Origin: Rhizophagus irregularis
Lineage: Eukaryota > Glomeromycota > Glomeromycetes > Glomerales > Glomeraceae
Direction of reading: 5' to 3'
DNA length: 64,000 nt
NCBI RefSeq assembly: GCF_026210795.1
Contig: NC_089454.1
Location: forward strand, 1,984,001 to 2,048,000
The position numbers were made by a program, and so were the translations under genes. Of this stretch, positions 1-10,073 are shown one piece after another. Below the pieces are notes generated by a model. The model worked only from the letters and a program-made list of their open reading frames with translations, searched no databases and was not told where the DNA came from. The first letter of the stretch is position 1. Each line of letters begins with the position of its first letter.

Positions 1-182
1 ACAAACCAAGATTCGTATATACTTACGAATCTTGGTTCTTTTCCATTCTTCGGAACCAGAAAGCCCGCTTGAAACCTAAAAAAAGTAAAGAACGGTTATT
101 AGTATAAACTGTTCATAATATTTTTTTAAAAAAATAAAAAATAAATAAACCAAGATTCGTACTTATCTTACGAATCTTGGTT
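1..182. repeat. Pair of perfect palindromes
   Basis: Two near-identical inverted repeats lie about 144 bp apart (about 4-37 and 147-182). Each has a 14-16 bp arm (AACCAAGATTCGTA) facing its complement across a short A/T loop. Similar sequence follows both copies (cttcrgaac, then aagccc...cct and an A-run), so this is a duplicated unit. Similar hairpin units continue to the right. Confidence 0.8.
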
Positions 183-229
183 TTCCGTTCTTCAGAACTC
201 GGAAGCCCACCCGCTGACCTAAAAAAAGA

Positions 230-1115
230 AAGGAAAATGAAACGTTAATCATGTTTCCAATGTTTTTAACGTTTCGTTAAAAAAAAACAAAAAAAAAATA
301 ATAATATGAAACGTTAAAAAATATTTCGTTAAGAAATGAAATAAAAAAAATCGGAATGTTAGTCAACGTTCTGATTAAAAAAAATGAAAAAAAAATAATT
401 ATACAAAACATTAAAAAACGTTTCGTTAAAAAAAGAAAAAAAGAAAAAAATTGGAACGTTAGTCAATGTTCCGATTAAAAAAATTAAAAAAGAATATTAC
501 AAAACATTAAAAAACGTTTCATTAAAGAATGAAAAAATAAACAAAATTGGAACGTTAGTCAACGTTCCGATTAAAAAAAACGAAAAAAAATTAATATTAC
601 GAAACGTTAAAAACATTTCGTTAAAAAAATGGAATTAAAAAATAATCGGAACGTTAGCCAACGTTCCGATTAAAAAAAAAGAAAAAAAAATAATATTAAA
701 ATGTTTTTAACGTTTCGTTAAGAAAATAAAATAAAAAAATAATCGGAACGTTTGCCAACGTTCCGATTAAAAAATTTAAAAAAATATTTTAAAATGTTAT
801 TTAACGTTTCGTTAAAAAAATGAAATAAAAAAATAATCAGAACGTTAGCCAACGTTCTGATTAAAGAAAAAGAAAAAAAAATAATATTGAAATGTTTTTA
901 ATGTTTCGTTAAGAAAATAAAATAAAATAAATAATCAGAACGTTAGCCAACGTTCCGATTAAAAAATTAAAAAAAAATAATAATTGAAACGTTTTTTAAC
1001 GTTTCGTTATGAAAAATGAAATAAAAAAAATAATCAGAACGTTAGCCAATGTTCTGATTAAAAAATTTAAAAAAAAATATTTCGAAACGTTAAAAACGTT
1101 TCGTTAAAAAATGAA
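230..1115. repeat. Palindromic satellite array, about 97-bp period
   Basis: Two short palindromes alternate. Type A (GGAACGTTAGCCAACGTTCC core) appears about 8 times, near 351, 450, 546, 646, 743, 836, 936 and 1033. Type B (GAAACGTTAAAAACGTTTC core) appears about 10 times from about 240 to 1083. A-rich spacers separate them, giving a period near 97 bp. Base changes in the copies are often mirrored in both arms (for example cggaacg/cgttccg versus cagaacg/cgttctg), so hairpin symmetry appears to be kept. There is no coding capacity. Confidence 0.85.
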
Positions 1116-1935
1116 AATTATAGTTTCGCAACGTTTTGTTGTGAAACTCACCAAAAGTTTGTAAAAAAAACTCATATCTCCGGAATTAATAACCTTAAAC
1201 TACGGAATTTATTAACTTATTTACATTTTCCGTGAATAGTTCTGTGAAGGCTCCTTTTTACAGAGTTTTTAGAAATACCGGATAAAACTTTTTATAGTAG
1301 GGATGAAAGGAAAGGGGAGAAAGAGGAGAATGAAAAGGAAAAGAACGAAACGAAAGGGAAGGGGAGAACGAAGAGGAGAACGAAGGGGTAATGGAAAAAT
1401 GAAAGGAAAGGAAAAACGAAAGAGGAAAAAGCAAAAAAAAATTAAGCTTTGCTAAAAAAAAGCTTAATTTTTTTTTGCTATACCGCAGTCCCGCAGCGGT
1501 AATTAGTCCAGTATTACGTGATAAACGTGATATAGAGTATGCCGAAATAAAATTTTTTTAAATATTAATTATAATATGGTATATATATACTTAAATAAAT
1601 AGTACGGTGGTTAGATCGTGAGATAATCAATAGTATGAGGTATTCAGTTCGGTTCTAAGGTAAGTAAAATAATAATTTAATTAAAATTGTTATATATATA
1701 TATTATGTGTTAATATACAGCGCGTTGAACAATAATGCCGCATAATGTGTTGAACTACACATTAGAGTTGAACGATGCATATATTAACATTATGCGTTGG
1801 TATACTCCAGTATACGGATGTTGATTAATATTGTAAAACGTGTTGAACAACTAGCTGGTATTGATCAACGCGTATACTGGTGTGAATCAACACTTTTCAA
1901 ACTTGCTGATGAAGCAATAATAAATCTCACATAGG
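1116..1935. other. Gene-free stretch: GA-rich tract, hairpin, inverted motifs
   Basis: I see no gene here. At about 1290-1430 there is a purine (GAAAGG-like) low-complexity tract. At about 1440-1478 a strong hairpin (AATTAAGCTT ... AAGCTTAATT) is flanked by A and T runs. At about 1700-1900 GTTGAAC motifs recur, and CCAGTATACG faces CGTATACTGG. These may be the worn ends of an inverted-repeat element, but no target duplication is visible. Confidence 0.5.
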
Positions 1936-2161
1936 AAAAATTTTTATATGTTGGTTAAGCAAACTCAAAACCTACCTTTATATATATTGTTCAGGGTCCT
2001 AATATAATCTTTATTATATTTCCTATTAAGTTTTATTACTGCTTCACATATGCAAATAACTTTTTTAGCATGTATAACTTTAGCAATATATGGATGTTTT
2101 TGTAATCATTGTTTAGTATATTTTCAGTCAACCATAATGTATATGTCTATCTAAAACTTGG

Positions 2162-2198
<37 letters not shown>

Positions 2199-3095
2199 GC
2201 GTCAAGTGTTGATTTGCGTCAGATGCAGCCGACGTGCGTCAGACGTAGATTGATACCTGATGCGCGTCACTTGTGATATAAAATATGCAAAATTAAGTTA
2301 TAATTAAATTAAAATTTTCAAACTTAAACTAAATTTCTTTATTAAATAAGTTTATTAATCTTGTTAAAAAATATGTAACCCTGTAATATTAAATTGATTA
2401 GACTCAGTTTCATGGAAAACACTTCATTCAAAATATTAATAAATTACAAGTTTTTTCAAGTAAATTTACAATATTTAATTAAACATAGATTAAATAGCCA
2501 TAAAATTTCACAATATGTGTAATTTATTGTAACAAACAAATTTACTTACGTAATAAAAAATAATTTTATTAGTAAAAAAAAATTTTTTTACTATAGGAGA
2601 ACTTTATTGTGTAATTCAAGTGACGCGCGTCAAGTATCAATTTACATCTGACGCACGTCAGCTGCATCTAACGCAAATTGACACTTGACGTACAACATAT
2701 ATGTATAAAGATAGTTTTGATAAAGATATAAACTGTATGTAGGTATAAAAAAACAAAAAATTAAATACATAAAAAGAAAAAAAAATTCCAGAAAATTAAA
2801 AATTGTATATACAAAAATTAAGATTACTAAATTAGGGATTTTGCTATACAAACTCATATCTGTTACACATTTGAAAACATAACTATATTAAAAATTTTTT
2901 TTTGGCTAAGTTAAATAAAATATAACCTAAAAAATTTTTTTATATGATGGCTAAGCAAATATTTTTGTTACCTAGTATATATGTATTGTTTAGGATTTTA
3001 GCTAGTTGATATTTTAATATTTGCAGGTAAATTTCCATGTTAACATTCCAAATTTTAGTATATTTTTAAAACATAACAATAGTTTTCTTTTTTTT
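1936..3095. repeat. Diverged direct repeats about 1 kb apart flanking a MITE
   Basis: About 60-85 bp starting near 1937 (tttttatatgttggttaagc) reappears in the same orientation near 2936 (tttttatatgatggctaagc). Both copies continue to a shared ATTGTTCAGG/ATTGTTTAGG motif. Identity by eye is about 75%. The inverted-repeat element at 2190-2703 lies between them. The copies could be an old tandem duplication or the ends of a larger element. Confidence 0.45.
2190..2703. mobile_element. MITE with TIRs of about 90 bp or more
   Basis: The left arm (about 2190-2285, starting TATGTTGTGCGTCAAGTG) is the reverse complement of the right arm (about 2610-2703) with few mismatches over at least 90 bp. Weaker similarity runs outward through the flanking AT tract. 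The arms are packed with TGCGTCA/TGACGCA motifs. The interior is about 330 bp, AT-rich and non-coding. The left edge abuts a (TA)n run, so the exact end and target duplication cannot be read. The 71-residue open frame over the right arm is incidental. Confidence 0.8.
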
Positions 3096-3432
3096 AAATA
3101 TTAATTTTGAAGATAAATTATATAGCAGTATAAGGTTTAAGGGATAAATCGTCACTCATTAGGATAAAATGATCGGCAATCTATAATTAATTTTACGGGC
3201 TTTGTATTAATAAAAAAACCGTTTTTTGGAATGTTCCGTTCTTTATATTAAAATTTTTCTAATGAGTAAAAAAAAACAGTATACAATAACTCTTCTAGCC
3301 AAGGGAGATATTATACAAGACTTACATTATAGTATTCATGCACGATATTGGTGAGAACCACGCAAATTTGACCAAACTAGCAAAACTAGCGTTAAGTCTA
3401 ATCAAATCTGCATTAAAGCAATACCCTATCGA
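3096..3432. other. AT-rich 5' flank of the transposase-like gene
   Basis: No separate gene is seen. Near 3276-3303 the sequence CAGTATAC..AATAA...CTAGCCAAG weakly mirrors sequence near 7544-7577 (cttggctag ... gtattcag), beyond the end of the transposase-like gene. This may be a worn terminal inverted repeat of that element, but the match is imperfect and I could not find a target duplication. Confidence 0.3.
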
Positions 3433-4552
3433 ATGTTTATGTCTATTAATTGCTGTTTAAATGATGAGAACTTTGCAATAACAATTCTTGATAATAAACA
3501 AACACACAAGCCAAGTTTTCGTTGTCTTTGTAATGGCAAAGATTCTGGAATTCAACAATCGGCTTCTGCAGCTATTAATAACACGTATAAACAAGTTTTT
3601 AGAAAGAATAAGACAGAGTATTCGGGAATGGTTGTTATGGGATTTGATGATGAAATAATTATTAATGAATTATTGTCTGATATTTTATTTATTCCAATTT
3701 TTATTCGTATAAATCGAATTTTAATTGTGGTTAGTCAAATTGGTATTTCATCTCATAAAGGTTGTTACGGTGCATTCCAGGATTTCTTTCTACACTTATA
3801 ACAAAATATAAGGGCAAACAATCACTTTTTGTACAATCTATAGAAGATAATTGTAATTTAGATGTTTATGATGGCGATATTAATCAATACCATAACAAAG
3901 GAATTACTCCTGACGAAATTTGGAAGTCTATTAATATTCTTAACAAGTTTGACGGGACAGCTTTATTTGGAATTACCAATTCATATGTTCAACAAGAATT
4001 GGACAAGTTAAGAAATAATTCAATCACATGTACGAGCAATGATTGGAATGATATTGATAAGTTGAATCTTATATTTAGACAACAAATAAAAACTCGTAAA
4101 ATTGCCAGTCCATTTTCAGATTGGTCAAAATTATTTAAGAATTGGTACGAACAAAATAATACAATAATTCAATTTCCTAATATTTTATTTCAAATCTATC
4201 CAGCTAATTATCAGTTTCAAGAAAAAGAATTAGGTGCATGGCGAGCAATGTTTCGTGCCTCTGGTTATATTAATATTACTCCATTTACAAAAAAACAACA
4301 CATGATTGAATTTTGGACAAAAGCATCCGATCCTTTATCGATAGAGACAATTTAGCAAATCTTTATAAATCAGGAATGTTATTGTTGGTAGAAAAGAAAT
4401 CTTCTTTTCAGCCTGATAGTGAAGGTGAAATACTTTGGAAAAGTCTGCAAGAAGCTTTAAAGGCAAATAAAAGAGGAATTGATGGAAAAATAAGAATTCT
4501 TTCAATTATTGCTGAAAATTTTACATATAAAAAACTCAAAGAAAAGCTTAAG

Positions 4553-4835
4553 GTAAAACCTTTTTACCATCAATTTCCAATTTCTTCTTCGTCACCAACC
4601 TTCAATTCTTTTTCGTCACAAATCTTCAATTTCTTCTTCGTCACCAACCTTCAATTCTTCTTCGTCACCAATCTCCAATTTCTTCTTCGTCACCAATTCT
4701 TCTTTGTCACGTCACCAATCTCCAAATTTTCTTTGTCACCAATCTCCAATTTCTTCATCATCACCAATCACTAATTTTTCTTTGTCATCAATCCCAATTC
4801 TTTATCATTGATTTTCAATTCTTTATTTTCATCAG
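4553..4835 (+). repeat. Pyrimidine-rich minisatellite inside an intron
   Basis: The intron between KEKLK and VGNDIV in the transposase-like gene is filled by an imperfect tandem repeat of about 22 bp (cttcgtcaccaatctccaat and variants) from about 4565 to 4800. The donor (AAG|GTAAAA) and acceptor (ATCAG|GTAGG) preserve the reading frame. The repeat gives the intron an extended polypyrimidine character. Confidence 0.7.
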
Positions 4836-5208
4836 GTAGGAAATGATATAGTCAATTTTGCACGAAAACACGCAAGACTATATGGTCCAGGAGTACCAAC
4901 CTTAGTAAAAACAAAAAGAACTGTTAAACGTATGTCAGAAGTTAAAGAAAAACAATTTTTAATGTTTTTTCAAGATCGAAGTATAGTTACACAAAGTTCT
5001 TACCGGGTTGATAAAAATGGATTACCAATATTATATATGCGTGATCAAAAAATTAAATTGTGGAAAAAATTTGAAGAAACTTTTCCTAATGGAATGAAAA
5101 AAACATCATTTATGGGTCGATTAGCAAACTGCAGTAATATTAAATATCGAGATGATATAGGTGGACTTTGTCTTACCTGTAATGATTATGGCTATATTCC
5201 ATTTGAAT

Positions 5209-5433
5209 TATACTTGTAGCTGAAACCTTTTCACGTAATTTTCGGCCACATTTTTAAATCAAAATTAAGTTAAAAAATGATAAAAATTAATATCTACATC
5301 CAGCCGAAACTATAATATAAAGTCTTTAAAGTTTCGGATGGATTTCTGGATAGTTTTTAATAATTTATTATAATTAAATTACTGAAAGGCCGAAACCTTG
5401 TCCAGCTTCATGGAGGTTTCGGCTACATGTATA
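5209..5433. mobile_element. hAT-like MITE, 225 bp, with 8-bp target duplication
   Basis: The element is bounded by the direct repeat ATTTGAAT (5201-5208 and 5434-5441). Its 20-bp terminal inverted repeats are TATACTTGTAGCTGAAACCT on the left and the complement of TATACATGTAGCCGAAACCT on the right, with 2 mismatches. It has no coding capacity. It sits in the coding part of the transposase-like gene, and the family motif (GYIPFES...) reads on across the duplication, so the boundary is exact. The 8-bp duplication and short TIR suggest mobilisation by a hAT transposase. Confidence 0.88.
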
Positions 5434-7296
5434 ATTTGAATCCTTAATAGCTATTGCACGCAATACATTTTTATAAAAGGATCAACTAGTAAGTAAAAAA
5501 ATATTCTTTGATAAATATATTATTGTAATAAAATACATAATAATCGTAATTTACCTATTTATCACATCATTAGAATAGTGTATTACAAAAAATTGATGCT
5601 TTGAAACGTCATCTGCGTTGTGGTTATGAAAGAGAATTAGTGGTTAATGCTAATGGTACAACAAAACATGATTCTTGTATTTCTCATTGTTTGCCATATG
5701 CTTTTGGAAATTGTCTTGAAAATGCATACTACGATGCTCAGAATGTGACCAATTTTTTGAATTTTTTGAATTCATGCATCTACATATAAAAGAAGATCAA
5801 ATAGCTACTTTAGAAGAAACTAAAGAACACTTACAGTATTATTTGGCCCATTCAACACAAAAGATATATTTGAATTCTCAATTTAAAGCTACTTTGGCAA
5901 GTCTTGATGAAGATGGTGCATTATTTGTTGCTGATTACAAGATGAGAATTTTGCCAAGATCTGCTCGAGAAACAAAGGCAGAGTTTTTTGGTAAAAGAGG
6001 ATGGACCCTTCATACGATCTTAATGTTTAGAAAAAAAGAAAATTGTGAGGAATTAGAGATAAGAGCTTATGATCACTGGTCAACTGATACTAAGCAAAAT
6101 GCTTGGTTTACCGCCTCTTCATTTGAAGCTGTTTTTGAAACAATAAAACATAAACCAAAATGGATTAGAATAATGTCAGACAATGGAGCACATTATCATT
6201 CATCAGAACTTATGGCTATAATTGCACATTGAAATGAATGGTACCAAATTGAAGTTCGTGATTGGCAGTTTCTTGAACCAGGCGAAGCTAAAACAACTAT
6301 TGATTCCCATCATGCTGCAGTAAGTATTCTATTGCTTATTGCTGTGTAATAAATTACACATTAAAATCATATTTACCTTTAGATTGCCCATTCAATTAGA
6401 AGATATGTTCGAATTGGATATGATGTTCGTGAAGGAAAAGATATAGTGGAGGCGGCTAAACATTTATCTAGTACATCATTGGCAAATTTAGAACCAGATC
6501 GAGATCAATTGGGATCAAATGTCAAAATGATAAAGGGCATTTCAAACTTGTTTTATTGGAAATGGCCAGTTTCTGGTGAAATGATAGGTTATATATGTGC
6601 ACGATCACTCCCACATTTTGGACCATGGAACAATTTCCCTCCTTCTACAATTGCCAAACTTTGCACCAAACTAATTGTTCGTCCCCATCCAAAAATTTCT
6701 GAATAAACTGAACCTGAATCAGCTTGGACAATTCCAATTCCAACTCTGCCAGGTGATCAATTGTAAAAAATATTTTTTTTAGGTTCGTTAAGAGCCTTTG
6801 GCTAATGCATTCTATAGATACAGATACGGTTGATCCTATTGTACCAGAATTTATGGATAATAATAATGAAAATGATGAATTAGAAGATGCAAAGTAAATA
6901 ATGTGAAGCTTAAAATAAATATAATTCAAATTAATTTCTTACATGTTTTGTATTGAATTAGTTCTATTGACGTAAAATTTCAATTTCCTATGGGATGGGC
7001 GCTAAAAAGCAATCAAAAATTTGGAGGAAAAGGGAAAGGAAAAAGGATGAAAAAGAAAGTAAAGGAGTTGTTAAAAAGTTTTTTCTTGAATGGAAATCTC
7101 AACCAAAAAGATAAGATGTTAGCAAAGGATATGTATAATGAATTGATGAAATTTGTTGAATCCGGAGAATTAGAAGCCTGAAGATGTCCCTAAGATAACA
7201 ACAATACAAAATTGGATTTCAACTTATGCACGAACCTTCAAAGAACAAGCTACAGAAAACATGGTAAAAGATATTCGTGATGAGAGTTCTTTATAA

Positions 7297-8728
7297 TAAG
7301 CAGAAATGTAAATTGTATATTAGAACGAAATACAAGAAATTATACGCAAAAACTAATAAATAAAACTAAATAAAGGCTTTAAAACCAAATAAAAACCAAA
7401 TACAATTCGGTTGTGGTTAAAATTATTCAAAAATATTTCACTCAATATTTGAATCGGCTGGAAATTTGCGGTCGGAATGTCATGTTCCTCCATAGTAAAG
7501 TCGATGACGATGAACTTTAGTGATTTCAAACTTTGCAAGTGACTTGGCTAGGATTGACACTATTTATTGCCGTATTCAGAATTTTCATTAAATATCACGT
7601 GAGAAGACATCGATCTAACAAAAATCGGGTTTTAGCCATTTTCGGCAATGATTTGCGTAAACCGTTATTATTAAATTTCACCTATTGGGTACCGAACTGT
7701 CACTTAAATTAAAATTTTGATTTTATTTCAATTTATCAGGTTTTAAATTTTGGTATAATTTTAGTTTTAAAAAAAGCTACCTTAAATTATACATTATAAT
7801 GAAAGCAAGTTTTATTACTATATTATTATTTCTACTATTACTTATTTATATTGGCTATATTAGTATTTAAATAGTTTAAAGTTATTTTTATAAATGTATT
7901 TTTGTTAATTTTGAATAAACCATAAAAAAAATTATCTGATTATTGTATATTGTAAAAAATCATTTCAAGAAAAATTTTTTTGGGCAAAAAAAAATTGACA
8001 CATTTTTTACAGTATTATTTAAACTTATTTCTTTTAATTAATCTGTATAAATTTCTTTTTTTTTAAAAAAAAATATTAACATTTGCATATTTTTAATAAA
8101 TAAATAGAATTAGTTTATCCATGATTTTTAGTAAGTATTATTAGTAAATTATTGAATTAAATCTTACTTTTGATGATAGTTTTATAAATGCATTTATAAT
8201 ATTCCAACTTTAAGAACTGCTGATCTTTAATTAGAATAAAATTATTTGAAGACAAAAGTAAAAATAAAAAAATAATGTTTATAATATTTTTGAAAGTAAA
8301 AATGAAGTGACGTTTTTTATTTGAAGCTAGTTATTGAGTACTTTTGTAGATAGATGAAATTTAAACATGCAATATTTTTCCATTTCGTTTTAATGCCATT
8401 ATCTTGTAATTCCCAACTTGCCTTAATTGTCTGATTCTTTTTTCGTTAAAGTAGAATCCAAAACATCAAAAAAAAAAATTGCAAATAGATCGAATAATAA
8501 AATTCCACCAATTAAAGGGTTGTAAAACTTTTTTTTTTTGTTTTATTTTAAAGTATGTATATATATTTATATACATATATAATAAAACAAGTTACATGAT
8601 AATAATTAATAACATAGTGTGTATTCAAAGCAATTATATATATATGTTGGTGTGTGTATACATAAATTTCTAAAGTAATAAGAAAATGGAAAAAAGCTCA
8701 CAAAAAAAAATTTTTTAGTAAAAGAAAT
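7297..8728. other. Gene-free AT-rich stretch
   Basis: Very AT-rich with many short A and T runs. Open frames at 7353-7538 (-) and 8479-8673 (+) show only low-complexity hydrophobic sequence and no family resemblance. The right end (about 8550-8728) is probably the 3' UTR of the Mpo1-like gene. Confidence 0.5.
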
Positions 8729-9739
8729 TTATTCTGCTTTTTGTCCTTGCTTTTTCTTTGATTCTTTCTCTCTTTTCCACTCATCAATAGCTAATTGAAC
8801 ACTCTTATCTACCCTTTTCTGAAGACCAGAACGATATCCAATACTGAATAATATTTCCAACCAAATAAATAATGGCGCAAGAAGAATAGCTATTTTTATA
8901 ACGAAATATATAATTTAGATGAATAAATCATTCTATAAGAAAAATCTATGAAGTGTAAATTAACGCGTACCTTGAGATAAATTATCTTTCAAAGCTGGAC
9001 TTCTCTTTTCAGCAAATCCATGACCAATAAATTGCATAATCCATGAAGAAACTTGAACGATTCCAGCAAGAGTGTTATGATCAGAATAATCTGTGGCAAA
9101 ATTAGTGGCATTATATGCCATATACAAAAGTATTGGAGCATAAAGTGCCTATATATAAACACAAAAAAAAATTTTTTTTGATTAATTGATATATTTAATA
9201 AAATCGAATCATGTTAAAATAAAAAAAAAAGACTTTTTGAAAAATATTCTTTTTTTTTTTAAAAAAAAAATTATTTTTCCCATAAAACTAAATATATTCT
9301 TACGTTGATTCTCATCAAGAAATCATTTTTTTTAAAAAGTATTTATTATTTATTAATTACAAAAAATTGTATATATATATTTTAATATATAAACGATCTA
9401 CTCACCCCAGCTACAGGTTCTAATAATATGTAATAACTAATATAAAAGAGTACTGAAAATAGTGATAGGTTTGGTACAAATGGGGTAAGTCTCCATAAAG
9501 AATCTTCTTCATAAGAAAGTAATGGTCCCGTGTTTGCAGCCCATACTAAAGCACTCCAAAAAATGAGAGGAACACAAACTATATAAAGACAAAGTTTAAG
9601 GTTAATGTATACAATAAAACCTTTACATAAAATAAAAGAAAAAAAAAAATAAATTACCAATATGAATCAAAACATTAACCTTATGCCTATGATATTGTGC
9701 ATAAAACACAAGTTGTTCTTCTAGGTTAAGCAAGCCCAT
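8729..9739 (-). CDS. Mpo1-like (DUF962) membrane dioxygenase
   Basis: Four exons (9739-9658, 9578-9406, 9148-8971, 8889-8729) give 197 residues. The start MGLLNLEEQLVFYAQYH and the following HxxxxN..IH pattern match the Mpo1/YGL010W family. Later motifs are VPLIFWS, LYAPILLYMAYNATNF, a conserved SDHN, and FIGHGFAEKRSPAL. In yeast, Mpo1 is an ER Fe(II)-dependent dioxygenase acting on 2-hydroxy fatty acids during phytosphingosine breakdown. Membrane segments are visible around CVPLIFWSALVW, LFSVLFYISYYILL and IAILLAPLFIWLEILF. The C-terminus is a lysine-rich tail (EKESKKKQGQKAE), compatible with ER retention. It is divergent with the CCDC77-like gene. Family certain; substrate by homology only. 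Confidence 0.92.
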
Positions 9740-10073
9740 GTTTTTTTTGAAATTTAAAAAAGAACAGTGAAAGAAGTTTCCGATAAAAGCTTAAACAGTA
9801 TTTTGAAATCTAAATGCTACATGAATGAAAATAATTTGTAAAAGGGCGGTTTATGGTATTATTTAAATCTGGACTTCTGGAAGATTTTCCCGTGACAGAA
9901 AAAAAGTCACGAACTGTAACCGTGCAACGATATATTTCTTTAATTGGTGTTTTGTTTTCATCGTTAGTCATCTTCATATGAATTTGTTAGTTTAATTAAG
10001 GAATTTGACCTGCAATATAAATTGATGATCGACACCCATAAATTCAATTCTTCAACTACAAAAATATATAATC
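9740..10073. promoter_or_regulatory. Shared divergent promoter region (Mpo1-like / CCDC77-like)
   Basis: This 334-bp gap lies between two divergent start codons. The side near the (+) gene has the A-rich leader ttcaactacaaaaatatataatc directly before its ATG. No clear TATA box or other element can be named with confidence. Confidence 0.4.

Larger units (their letters stand above)
3433..7296 (+). pseudogene. Decayed DDE/RNase H-like transposase gene of a Rhizophagus multicopy family
   Basis: One decayed multi-exon gene. The N-terminal part (3433-4552) has an EFWTKA motif. The middle part (4836-5209) contains LANC...GGLC.TCNDYGY, and a Cys/His segment (CISHCLPYAFGNC) follows at about 5600. The catalytic part (5774-6320) shows a first Asp in VADYKM, a second in SDNGAHYHSSEL, then FLEPGEAKTTIDSHHA about 35 residues on, which fits a DDE fold. 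The C-terminal part (6962-7296) has a basic FGGKGKGKRMKKKVK segment. GT-AG introns fit at 4553-4835, 5489-5573, 6320-6382 and about 6895-6960. It is broken by a frame change near 3770, stop codons including a Trp-to-stop near 6230, and a MITE at 5209. I recognise the family as common in R. irregularis. The superfamily name is unknown to me, and the catalytic assignment is inference. Confidence 0.7.

Noticed and set aside
230-1115. Regularly spaced palindromes resembling a CRISPR array
   Set aside because: The window is clearly eukaryotic nuclear DNA with spliceosomal introns, spacers are not unique but A-rich and similar, and no cas-like gene is present.
2642-2857. 71-residue minus-strand open frame
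   Set aside because: It lies across the right arm of the long-TIR MITE and encodes low-complexity Phe/Leu/Tyr sequence.
1936-3095. Direct repeats as long terminal repeats of a retroelement
   Set aside because: No retroelement protein, primer-binding site or polypurine tract is visible between them, and a MITE occupies the interior; kept only as diverged direct repeats.
3433-7296. Retroviral-type integrase reading of the SDNG motif
   Set aside because: The surrounding protein lacks the HHCC zinc finger, reverse transcriptase and protease of such elements, and matches instead a spliced Rhizophagus transposase-like family.
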